From Dipodascopsis uninucleata var. uninucleata (Eukaryota; Ascomycota; Lipomycetes; Lipomycetales; Lipomycetaceae), in NCBI GenBank assembly GCA_030568195.1, contig JAJLTO010000005.1:744001-808000 (forward strand): a DNA stretch of 64,000 nt, read 5' to 3'. The stretch's first letter is position 1. Every line of letters begins with the position of its first letter. Positions 1 to 9,648 of the stretch are shown piece after piece. Both the position numbers and the translations under genes were made by a program. The notes under the pieces were generated by a model. That model saw only the letters and a program-made list of their open reading frames with translations, ran no database searches and was not told the DNA's origin.

Positions 1-3000
1 TACTGAGGGTAGATCGCATGGTAGACAAATAAAGGCACTTGACTTTGCACACAACAGACACTACCAGGGAAAAGGTATGTCATCGGACAAAAAGGATATA
101 ACCAGTGGATTTCAGCAACGACCTTCTATGGAATCTCAACGACGACCAAGCTCATCTCAAGGATATGGCGTTGACCACAGTTCACCGGGCGACCTGCTCT
201 CCAGCGTTTCTTCATCAGTAACTACGAGACCAGCCAATAGCCTGTATCCACAGTTGTCGTTTCAAGCGTCAAACGGAAATATAAGTAGAATCTCGTCACC
301 ATCTAGTCTAAGTAGATCTCCTGATATTGTTGACAACTTCGATTCTGGGGAAGATTTTGAGCATATAGGGGAGGATGAAATCGAAGATTATGAAAAAACG
401 TCGCAGGAAGAAATTGCAAGATTGAAAAAGGGTATATTGGAATGTATTTTCAAGGCTCTTGGTATCTCCATGGATTCATCAAATTTGAAGGCTCCTCTAG
501 GAGATGAAGCTAGTCCTCCACTCTCTGCCACAGAAAATAGACCAGCTCATTCGACCTCTCTCTTGAGTGCTAATTCACGACATACAAAGTATGATCGTTT
601 AGGTCCTTTTCCTTTTGAACCTGGCTCTAGTACGTTTGCGGACGACGATTCTGTCTCTTCTAGTTTCATAAACCAGTCTGGTTCGACTGCTGTTACGTAT
701 GCTGATATTGAATCTCGTGTTGAGATACTGTATTTCAAAGCTGGTGCATCACTAGTGAAAGAGTCCGAACCAAATAAAGGGCTCTATTATCTTATTGACG
801 GTTTTTTAGATGTTTGTAAAGAAGAGAGATCAGGTGTATATAAGACAATATACACTATTAAACCTGGAGGAATAGGTGGTTATCTTGGATTTATATCTGG
901 CTACAGATCCTTTGTCAATATCAGAGCCACTACGGATTCTTTCGTTGGTTTTCTTCCTAAAGACTGTCTTGAAAGACTTGCTGATAGACAACCATCTATT
1001 TTACTCACGATGGCAAAGCGTCTGACCAATTTCATGTCCAAGCTGATTCTAAATCTTGACTTTGGTCTTGAGTGGGTCCAGGTTGGTGCAGGTGAAGTCG
1101 TATATCGTCAAGGAGAGGAAGCTGATTCTATATTTATTGTTTCGAATGGCCGTATGAGAGCGATAAGAGAATCTGATGGCAATGTATCAGTTGTCAGTGA
1201 ATATGGTCAGGGTGATTCGGTTGGTGAACTAGAAGTTTTAACATCTACAAAACGGCCTAATACCCTCCATGCGGTTCGTGATACTGAACTGATTAGATTT
1301 CCTAGGACATTATTTGAGAGTTTATCTATGCGACATCCTGAAATTATGATCCAAATTTCAAGAGTAGTTGCATCAAGAATGAATGCATTATTAAACATAG
1401 GTACTAAATTAGATGATAATACGACTCCAAGTTCATCTATTCCCAAGTCTGGAGACTATAGAACGATTGCAGTCATACCTGTGACTGGTGGTCTGCCAGT
1501 GAAAGAATTTGGTGCAAGACTTGCAAAAGCATTTGCATCCATTGAGGATTCGAATATGATTTTGGATCAAAGTGCTATTTTGAATCATCTCGGACGTCAC
1601 GCATTTAACAAGTTTGGGAAGCTAAAACTCAGCGGTTATCTAACGGATCTTGAAGAAAGATATCGAAGAGTGCTATATATTACTGATACTAGTATTAGCT
1701 CGCCTTGGACACAGACCTGTATATCTCAGGCTGATTGCATTTTGCTACTTGCTTATGCTAATGGCGATCCTTCTATTGGAGAATACGAGAGATTGTTGAT
1801 AGGAATGAAGACAACTGCAAGAAAGGAGCTCGTTCTGATTCATGACGATAGATATGTTCCTCCCGGTCAGACTAACGTGTGGTTGAAAAACAGAATTTGG
1901 ATTCATGCACATCATCACATACAAATGCCGTTTCGAGAGCATGTGGCCCGTACACCGGCTGTCGTTAGCCGTTTGAGGAATCTCAAGAGTCGTGTTCAAA
2001 GTACGCTGCAGTCTGAGCTCCAAAAATACGTTAATTCGAGCATGCATTGGTCTAATCGACCTGTATATTCTAGCCACCAATCCAGCAAGAATGACTTCAC
2101 GCGACTTGCGAGAATCTTATCAGGACGTGCAGTTGGATTAGTCTTAGGCGGTGGTGGTGCTAGAGGAATATCACATCTTGGAGTTATCCAAGCTCTCGAA
2201 GAAGCTGGCATTCCCATTGACATTGTTGGTGGCACGTCGATAGGATCATTCATTGGTGGACTATATGCAAGAGATGCTGATATGGTGCCAATATATGGTC
2301 GTGTTAAGAAGTTCTGTGGAAGAATTGCAAGTTTATGGCGTATGCTTTTTGATTTAACTTATCCAGCTATGAGCTATACGACAGGTCATGAGTTTAATAG
2401 AGGAATTTGGAAAGCCTTTGGAGACTCCCGTATAGAAGATTTCTGGTTGCAATACTATAACAATACTACTAATATTACACACTCGCGTATGGAAATACAT
2501 ACCTCTGGATATGCCTGGAGATACATTCGTGCATCAATGTCTCTAGCCGGTCTATTACCACCATTGACTGACGATGGTAGCATGTTACTTGATGGAGGTT
2601 ATGTGGATAATTTAACTGTCTCACATATGAAATCACTTGGTGCCGATGTCTTGTTTGCAGTCGATGTGGGAAGTGTAGATGATACTACGCCAATGACATA
2701 TGGTGACTCTCTTTCGGGTTTTTGGGTATTAATCAATCGTTGGAATCCATTTTCAAGGCACCCGAACATACCGAGTATGGCAGATATTCAAGCTAGACTT
2801 GCATATGTTTCTTCAGTTGGTGCTCTTGAGAGAGCGAAACAGACGCCCGGATGTGTTTATATGAGGCCTCCGATTGAAGGCTACGGTACTCTTGATTTCG
2901 GCAAATTTGAAGAGATCTACCAGGTCGGCTACAAGTTTGCGAAAGAGTTTATTGAAGAACTCATCAGACAGGAGAAATTTCCAAAAATCGCGGGTACATT

Positions 3001-3052
3001 AAAGACTAACGGAATACCTAAAAAGATAATTACCCGAAGAAATTCTATATAA
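1..3052 (+). CDS. NTE1: Lysophospholipase NTE1 (neuropathy target esterase), 5' end outside the window
   Basis: ER-membrane serine esterase that deacylates phosphatidylcholine and lysophosphatidylcholine to glycerophosphocholine. The frame is open from base 2, so the ATG at 77 is probably internal and the N-terminal third, with the membrane anchor, lies left of the window. Counting from that ATG there are 991 residues. Two cyclic-nucleotide-binding-like domains lie at about 215-320 and 330-440. The C-terminal patatin domain shows the oxyanion motif GGGGARG (about 690), the nucleophile motif GTSIG with Ser721, and DGG with Asp839, so the Ser-Asp dyad is intact. S. cerevisiae Nte1 is about 1,680 residues, which fits a missing start. 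It converges on the inositol monophosphatase gene. Family assignment is secure; only the start is unknown. Confidence 0.96.
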   Translation, partial: TEGRSHGRQIKALDFAHNRHYQGKGMSSDKKDITSGFQQRPSMESQRRPSSSQGYGVDHSSPGDLLSSVSSSVTTRPANSLYPQLSFQASNGNISRISSPSSLSRSPDIVDNFDSGEDFEHIGEDEIEDYEKTSQEEIARLKKGILECIFKALGISMDSSNLKAPLGDEASPPLSATENRPAHSTSLLSANSRHTKYDRLGPFPFEPGSSTFADDDSVSSSFINQSGSTAVTYADIESRVEILYFKAGASLVKESEPNKGLYYLIDGFLDVCKEERSGVYKTIYTIKPGGIGGYLGFISGYRSFVNIRATTDSFVGFLPKDCLERLADRQPSILLTMAKRLTNFMSKLILNLDFGLEWVQVGAGEVVYRQGEEADSIFIVSNGRMRAIRESDGNVSVVSEYGQGDSVGELEVLTSTKRPNTLHAVRDTELIRFPRTLFESLSMRHPEIMIQISRVVASRMNALLNIGTKLDDNTTPSSSIPKSGDYRTIAVIPVTGGLPVKEFGARLAKAFASIEDSNMILDQSAILNHLGRHAFNKFGKLKLSGYLTDLEERYRRVLYITDTSISSPWTQTCISQADCILLLAYANGDPSIGEYERLLIGMKTTARKELVLIHDDRYVPPGQTNVWLKNRIWIHAHHHIQMPFREHVARTPAVVSRLRNLKSRVQSTLQSELQKYVNSSMHWSNRPVYSSHQSSKNDFTRLARILSGRAVGLVLGGGGARGISHLGVIQALEEAGIPIDIVGGTSIGSFIGGLYARDADMVPIYGRVKKFCGRIASLWRMLFDLTYPAMSYTTGHEFNRGIWKAFGDSRIEDFWLQYYNNTTNITHSRMEIHTSGYAWRYIRASMSLAGLLPPLTDDGSMLLDGGYVDNLTVSHMKSLGADVLFAVDVGSVDDTTPMTYGDSLSGFWVLINRWNPFSRHPNIPSMADIQARLAYVSSVGALERAKQTPGCVYMRPPIEGYGTLDFGKFEEIYQVGYKFAKEFIEELIRQEKFPKIAGTLKTNGIPKKIITRRNSI

Positions 3053-3426
3053 TAGCAATCTGACTGAATGAGTCGTGCCAAAACATTTTATAATCATTAT
3101 ACTGTAGTTACTGTAGTTATCTCAATTTACTTTAGGTACGTGGATCTTTGAATCCTAATCTTATCCCTATATATTTTTGGCTTGAGTTCTCTTTTTTTCA
3201 ATATTGAACTGAGAGGTTAGTTTGGCTGTAAATATTTATTCTCTATTGTTGATTTTTTTCGTTCTTTAGTTGGTCTTAGGAATGCTATTATAAGTAATGA
3301 AAGCCTAGTAGTATTATTCTAACTGAAGTAATTTTTCAAACTAAAAACGTCAAGTTTGTGCTTGCTCAAATCAGATCTGCTGTTGGTCGACGAAGTCTTC
3401 ATTTCCCTGAACTAGAGAAGATAATC
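3053..3426. other. Convergent intergenic region between NTE1 and INM1
   Basis: AT-rich 3' flanks of two convergent genes with several T runs. No conserved coding frame seen. Confidence 0.6.
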
Positions 3427-4539
3427 TTAATATTCCATTTCACCTTCAATCTTAGACCAAAAGTCTTTGATGAATTCTTCAGATCCTTCACCTCCTCGGA
3501 CTGCGAAGTAAGTTCTCTGGTCTACTTCTGGATGCCAAACATCAGGATTACCTCCCACAATTCGGCCACCTGCTTCTTCTAAAATAATCCAGCCCGCGCA
3601 GACGTCCCATGCATAGCAGCCACCCTCCTAATAAGATACGTTAGACTAAATTCATGAGAATTCTAGAATAATTAAAAAATCGCCACATACCCAATAGGCA
3701 TCCAACTGGCCAGCAGCAACTGCACTGATATTCATAGCTGCACTTCCTAATGATCTAAATCCTTGGACCATACCACCCTCTTCGGAAGCTAATTTGGTAA
3801 AAGTTTTTGACTTCACATTGTAATTGACACCACTTCGCTGGGTTCCCCATTCTATTCCAATTAAGGCATTTTTCATCGTCAATGGAACTCCAGGAAGTGG
3901 CTTTCTAAGAGGTAGCCTTCGCTCTTTATTTAAGTAAGAACCTTTGCCCTTGATACCAGTATATAAGAGATTCAAAAAAGGATTATAGATAACTCCAACA
4001 GTAGGTTTACGATCTACAGAAAATCCAAGTGAAATACAGCTGAAAGGAAAGGAGTGAATGAAATTTGTAGTACCTGTATGCGTCATATTAGAGATCTTCG
4101 TATCACAGACACGAGTCCGCCTGCACATAACTCACCGTCGATTGGATCTATAAAATGTAAGTTAGTATTAATCAAATAGTCACATCCAATTTAAATAGAA
4201 GATGGCCATACCAACAATAAACGTAGGTTTTTCTGATAGCTTAGTTACACCAGGAACGTAAGATTCCTCGCCCATGAACTCGAATTCGGGGTACTTCGCC
4301 TTCAATTGATCACCCACTAATTTTTCAACAGCGGCATCTGTTTCTGTGACAAGGTCAACAGCTAATGATTAAACATTGTCAGTATATTATAGAAAGCTGT
4401 TGAGTTATACATGCTTACAATTAGCCTTGTCGTCGTAAGAAGTAAGACCTGTCTTCTCTGTGATCAGATTACCAGCTTGATAAGCAAGAGTAATGAGCGA
4501 TTCACAGATCTCCTCAAGGTCAATGTTAGAATATGACAT
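3427..4539 (-). CDS. INM1: Inositol monophosphatase, five exons including a 12-nt micro-exon
   Basis: Mg-dependent, Li-sensitive phosphatase that releases free inositol from inositol monophosphate. Exons in transcript order: 4539-4419, 4361-4212, 4147-4136, 4073-3691, 3627-3427. They join in phase to 288 residues, the normal family length. Metal and catalytic residues are all present: GEES (Glu72), DPIDGTTNFIH (Asp91, Asp94) and WDVCAGW (Asp230) followed by EEAGG. The third exon is only 12 nt and supplies most of the DPIDG motif; without it the motif is lost. Introns are 57-64 nt; the second ends with a perfect TACTAAC branch site and TATAG acceptor. Splice sites were inferred from phase and the family motif, and every junction keeps the frame. 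Confidence 0.95.
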
Positions 4540-5023
4540 CTTGCTGTGATTCAAATTCAAATTCTGGATAAATTGATGTACTGATCTATGCTTTGAATAA
4601 TGCTAGTAGTTACTGATTCGAGCTGTATCAACTTGTAAGAGAGAAATTGGATGTGCTCGATGTATGACGAAATTGGTGACGGGAGCATTAAGCCGCACGC
4701 AGCAAACATAAGCGATCTTACAGGTTAACGATGTGTGAATAACAGATGATTTAGTTCAATGCCAGTGTACAATATACTGATGTGCTCAAGTTTATAAATC
4801 AGTGTTATTTAAATATATTAGATAGGTATAGATGTAGCATAGATAGATAAATAGCTCCACCTATTTAGTGTACATGAAAATAAGACTAAAAAATAGACTA
4901 AATAATAACAAGAGACGAACACTTCATCAGTTGACATAGAATTACAAAAAAGTCGTGGTGACATCTAATATACAAGATTATACGTCTCGTGAAGCCAAAT
5001 ATTTACGGCCCCAGAAAGAAAGC
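4540..5023. other. INM1 upstream region and ARP9 3' flank
   Basis: AT-rich tandem gap between two minus-strand genes. A short plus-strand frame at 4955 overlaps the end of ARP9 antisense and has no support as a gene. Confidence 0.5.
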
Positions 5024-6629
5024 TTAGATAATACCGACTTTCCAGATTTCTTTAGCATTGCGTTCATTAAACTCCTCGCGAGAAAGATAAGCACCGTCAA
5101 TACTAGCAATACCTGGAGTAAATATTTGTTTGGCAGCAATCTGAGAGCCTAAAAATGGAGCTTCCTCCCAAGTATGCCCTTTCCAACCTGTGAAGTATTC
5201 AGCCATTTTCGCTATTTTAATAATAGTTGGTACCTGGCCATGCGCAGAAGACTCTGAAAAGACTCCTGGCGTCAAGGGAGGTGTACCATAACCAGAAGTA
5301 TTATAACCAGAAGGTATATCTGAAAAAGTAGATGACTTTGTAATCAAAAAATGCTCCTGTAAGGAAAGGAGAAACGCATCTGCGAAGCCCTTGATCGCTG
5401 TTGGTCCTCCAGTAAGGACAATATTCTCCCAGCAATCGTTTCGCTTGGTAATATCATCTATCTTGGAGATAACATTCCCAACCTCATGGGCCAGCTTTTC
5501 AATCAATTCTTCTGTTCCCTTGAATCGATCAGTTCCAACTTCAATTTTATTTCCCCTTGAATCTGTGAATGAGTTACGAGGCATTTCAGAATTCTTTAAT
5601 TCCACTTGCTTTGAGTTCTTCTTCTGTTCTCTTTGAGCTAAAATCTCTCTGGCATTATCACTTGCAACAATTGCTGCAACATCGACAATCCCCTCATCCT
5701 CTGGTGACATGGTAGCTGGTTCACTCGGCTCTCCAAAAAAACTCATGGACTTGTCGTGAAGTACTTCGTAAATATGTGAACGCTTGAGATCTTCAATCTG
5801 TTGGTTCGAGAGATTTGGCATCAACTTCGATAGTGACTTGTTTATATCGTTCCCGCCTAATTCAAACACATTTTGAGCACTTTCAATGACAGAGAAATCA
5901 ATAATAGGAGTAATTTCTGTCTTTTCAGCACCAATATTAACAACGCACGTTTTAGGAGTTGCGTATGCAAAGGCTGCTGCTAGCGATTCAGGTACGATAG
6001 TCAAAGCTGGTACTTTCACTTTATTGAAAAAGTACGTAATCATCGATTCTATCTGCTTCCTTTTCCATAAAGAGTTGCTAGTGAGTAGTATAGGAGCAAA
6101 TGGAGTGAGTCCTGGAGTTAATTCGCACGACTGAACGTAATGCTGTTCTCTATAAACATTAAGCCGTCCACAATTAGAGATGTTCATTTCTAGGCTGCAC
6201 ACAATGCAACAAAAGTAAAAAGCCTGCACATACATGAATTTTACAAGAGCCTCCAAATCTTGTATAATACCCTTTTTAATTGGTAGGATAGCGTCCTTCT
6301 CATCTCCTTCTAGTGAATACTCAGAAGTTCCATCGTCTTTTACTTTCTTGTAGACCTTTGTTGGAACGACCTTTTGTGGCGTCAGTGATTCAGATAATCC
6401 GTATTGTATTCGAGTTACTTGTGACCCAGTGGTTATGACCTACGAATAAGTTCATGTTAGCTACTACTGAAAATTACCTTATTGCAGTTGGAACACTGAT
6501 GCATTGTGTACGATCTTCTATAATCGAAATCTGCATAAGGAGAATCACCACTATTATTTTCTGGTATCACATTATCTCTCTTTCTCCCCAGACACTTACA
6601 AAGACAACTTCATCACGAAATGGTGGCAT
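5024..6629 (-). CDS. ARP9: Actin-related protein Arp9-like, SWI/SNF and RSC subunit
   Basis: Nuclear actin-fold subunit that, with Arp7 or an equivalent, caps the HSA helix of SWI/SNF-type remodelers. Exons: 6629-6600, 6439-6234, 6194-5024, joining in phase to 468 residues (S. cerevisiae Arp9 is 467). The start MPPFRDEVVF joins directly to VITTGSQVTRIQYGLSESLTP, the usual fungal Arp9 opening. Later come an actin-like core (VVNIGAEKTEITPIID), a charged insert at about 255-320, the NIVLTGGPTAIKGF segment, and the C-terminal WEEAPFLGSQIAAKQIF typical of Arp9. Intron 2 is only 39 nt and has no in-frame stop, so unspliced RNA would add 13 hydrophobic residues; family alignment favours splicing. 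Another nuclear Arp (Arp4, Arp8) is less likely from length and C-terminus. Confidence 0.82.
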
Positions 6630-7226
6630 CTTTGAACGATTCCCTTTACTTTATAATGTTTCCAGTAGATTTCGTTGAATAGTGGCTTCTTTTGGCGCGA
6701 ACCAGATTTTTTCTGGTTATTAGTCTAACCTCCGCGTGTAGAAATTGCTTTTAACTCTGCAATCAGTTTTGCTTATTTAAGTTTCCTGACCTATCAATAT
6801 ACTGATCAGAATTTCAGATTTTCTTTTAATTTTTAGGCAATTGGTGACTAGAAAATAAATGTCGATTCGATAAAATTTGTGTAGTGATCCTTAATATTTT
6901 TGTATCCTTTCTGAAGATATGCGTTGAATTTAGTTCACCTAAACAACTCGGTTTGGATCATGCCTATACACATATGATGATGCCGAGTTTCGTAGACTCC
7001 GCATTCATCAATGAGCATTCCGACCAATTCATATCTTCAATTTTGATCTACTCTCATATCACTTGCAAATCAACGAACAAAAATGTACTATTTGAAGGTC
7101 TAGATAACAGCATTTGTTAATATCATTTTTCTACATAATTGGAGTTATTGCTTTTTTTTGAGCAGCATACGACAGATTAATTGGCTACCATATACTAGTT
7201 GGGGGCCAGTAAAATAGTGACTACGA
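6630..7226. promoter_or_regulatory. Divergent upstream region of ARP9 and PEX26
   Basis: About 600 bp between divergent start codons. A frame at 6884-7120 begins with GTG, not ATG, and looks like chance. No specific element recognised. Confidence 0.5.
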
Positions 7227-8432
7227 ATGTCGAACTACGCGGAAATAGTTGACGAGAATATGCAAGATAGTGTTGTATCATTATCTTCATCTGTATTATC
7301 GATAGATTCAAGTAGTTCTGCGAGAAGTCGACGGAAGAAACATAAAGAGAAGAATCTAGTACGACTAATTTACAGAAGAGCCACACTGCTCTTCGTAAAC
7401 AAGCAGTTGTCCGAAGCATATTTCACGATCTTGCCGATTATTCAAGAGTTATCTTGTCTGGAAAGTCAGCAAGCCTCCATAATAGAAGAATGCAGACAAG
7501 GTGGACTACAAGAAAGAATATGGAAATTTTATTTAACTCTATTGGATGCTATTATGCATCTTTCTCAGAAAGAACTTAAACAAAACTTCAGTCGAGCGGA
7601 GATACATAAGTTTTCAGAGTTGGTAGATGAAGGTACAGTATGGAATCAGTCCGAAACCGCGTTTTCTGGAAGTACAGAGAGTATGAATGATGATATAGTT
7701 CTTTCATTGTGAGTAACACTATGTAGCTTTGACTCTGTGGACTGAATTAACGCTAACTGCTGATGCAGAACTATACTTTGCATGCGACACACGCAGCATC
7801 CAGAAATAGTGAAAGAAAACCTGAGGAAATATTTTGCCAAAACTGAAAATGACGCAGATTCGCCATCAAGAACAAGGATAGAGGAGTTATATGTTCTCGT
7901 CGTGCTACCTGCATGTGAAGACTGGGATGCCGCAAAAGCATTCATTAAAGAAAATCGAAGGTTTGATGAGGCCAAGCGGAATGATCTAGAAGATACACTA
8001 GAACGGCTAAAATCTAAGTCACTCGAAATAAAAATTCAACAAGAGAGTAAAGATCGTGACAAGAATTCGAAGCGCAAGAAGAAAGAAGCTGTAGATCAGA
8101 AGAAGACTTCATCAACGCAGGAGACAGCACCTTCGCACGTTCTTTTAGGACCCGATCAACCACTTGATCAATACAATCATGTAAATTCGCTAATGAATAC
8201 GCGACCAGAAGATGTATTTAGTCAGATTTCCAGGGTATGCTCCTTTCTTATTTCATCAGCCAGAAGACCAGAAGTTTTACGAAGAATCATCGAGGTCATT
8301 CTTACTTTGATTCTAGTTACAATGGTGATGGGACATCCAGATAGCCGTGCAAGATTGCGAGATATTCTCGCTGATGGCTGGAGGCGAGTTAAAGGAACTA
8401 TTGCTATGGGCACTCGTATCAGATATATTTAA
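7227..8432 (+). CDS. PEX26: Pex26-like peroxisomal tail-anchored protein
   Basis: Likely the peroxisomal membrane anchor that recruits the Pex1-Pex6 ATPases for Pex5 recycling (role of Pex26/Pex15/APEM9). Exons 7227-7708 and 7769-8432 give 381 residues; the 60-nt intron has GTGAGT, a CTAAC branch site and GCAG. The N-terminal half is helical and repeat-like (ATLLFVNKQLSEAYFTILPI). The centre has the ELYVLVVLPACEDWDAAKAFI segment typical of fungal Pex26. A Lys/Ser/Gln-rich linker follows, then one C-terminal membrane helix (IIEVILTLILVTMVMG) and a short basic tail ending GTIAMGTRIRYI. That layout is tail-anchored, as expected. The call rests on architecture and remembered family motifs, so another tail-anchored protein is possible. 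Confidence 0.7.
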
Positions 8433-8572
8433 GTAGATTAGCTTACCTTAGGGATATGTAGAGTCTGTTTTGTATTTCATTGGTGAGTATAGATACCAAA
8501 ATATGATTCTCATTTAGTCCATAGAGGTTTAAAATCAAGATTCACTCGAGCCGCACGAACTACATGTAAACC

Positions 8573-9580
8573 ATGCCAAAGCAAACACCTCACTTTCCCT
8601 TTTCTAATAGTTTTTTTGCATCACCCTTAATGGCTTCGCTGGACGTAAGCTCTTTTAATCATATACCAGAGCCTGACATCTCGGTGCTCTTCGTGGAATT
8701 TCTTCGATCATTACCCTCGGAGAATATTCACAAAGGTTGTTCATTGATATCAACTGCTTCTTCATTTCTTCTGCAGTTGACCCCATTATTGCGAACTCGA
8801 CTAGCGTTTAATCTCAGCAATACAAATCGAGATCAAGAAAGCACAGAATATAATGACAGGGCTTATGAATGGGCGGAGCTTTTATTTTGGACTTCGACTG
8901 ATTCTCCACTCCAGAGAGATTCAGAAACTGGATCAAAGATTGCAGGCAAGCTATATGAATCTCAGAGGTATGCAGAGCTCCACCCAAATTTCGATGAGAA
9001 TCATTTGATCTTGCCCCAAGGGTTTTCGATTCCAGACTCAGAAACAGTACTAGTAGCCGGACGTGTTTTGAAAGATCTTCAGATAATTTGGTCCTGGGAA
9101 GAAGCCGAAAAAAGCTGGCGAGTATACGAAGTCAGGCTAGTAGATCAAAATGACCACACAGATTCTGAACTATCTTTTCAAGACTGGACTATGGCTGTTG
9201 AAGACATAGTCCATGGTCGTGATGCTTTGAAGGACGAAGTGGCTAGTGAAGATGGATATTGGGATCGATATGATAAAGTCGAATGGGAAAGTGCTGAAAA
9301 CGATAACGAAATGACTAAAGAAATTGGTGAGAGTAGCAGTTCTGGAGCAGTGAGAAACGATGATGAGTACTATAGACGATACGAAAACATTGAAACTGCG
9401 ATACCGGGTGACGATCTAGAAAAAGTCCAGCAAACAGTAACGGACACAGGTATGAATTCTCCGATAGAGAGTCACATTTACACGTCGATAAAGAATTTAT
9501 ATACGCTGGCGAAGCAAACGGGACTATCGCGCCAGTCATTTGAAATTATTCTTGATCGAGCGATGAACGCAGATATGTAA
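8573..9580 (+). CDS. Conserved-looking fungal protein of unknown function
   Basis: Single-exon ORF of 335 residues; a second Met at residue 20 (MASLDVSS) could be the true start. I do not recognise a named family. The N-terminal half looks folded (helical, with WAELLFWTSTDSP and a WSWEEAEKSWRVYEVRL strand-like segment). The C-terminal half is acidic and holds two similar aromatic motifs, DGYWDRYDKVEW and DDEYYRRYENIE, then a last helical segment (SIKNLYTLAKQTGLSRQSFE). I recall similar YW-x-x-YD motifs in uncharacterised ascomycete proteins. There is no signal peptide or membrane helix. It lies 140 bp after PEX26 and converges on SWC2 with a 68-bp gap. Confidence 0.75.
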   Translation: MPKQTPHFPFSNSFFASPLMASLDVSSFNHIPEPDISVLFVEFLRSLPSENIHKGCSLISTASSFLLQLTPLLRTRLAFNLSNTNRDQESTEYNDRAYEWAELLFWTSTDSPLQRDSETGSKIAGKLYESQRYAELHPNFDENHLILPQGFSIPDSETVLVAGRVLKDLQIIWSWEEAEKSWRVYEVRLVDQNDHTDSELSFQDWTMAVEDIVHGRDALKDEVASEDGYWDRYDKVEWESAENDNEMTKEIGESSSSGAVRNDDEYYRRYENIETAIPGDDLEKVQQTVTDTGMNSPIESHIYTSIKNLYTLAKQTGLSRQSFEIILDRAMNADM

Positions 9581-9648
9581 TTTCTACAATTTATTGTGAA
9601 GTAGATATATTTACAATAATATAATACACTGATGCTATTTTAGTGAAA

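Noticed and set aside
6485-6537. A possible extra 53-nt exon in ARP9 (GCAG before, GTAATT after).
   Set aside because: Including it shifts frame into a stop; joining 6600 directly to 6439 restores the family opening in phase.
6884-7120. 78-codon frame before PEX26.
   Set aside because: Starts with GTG, not ATG, and sits in a divergent promoter.
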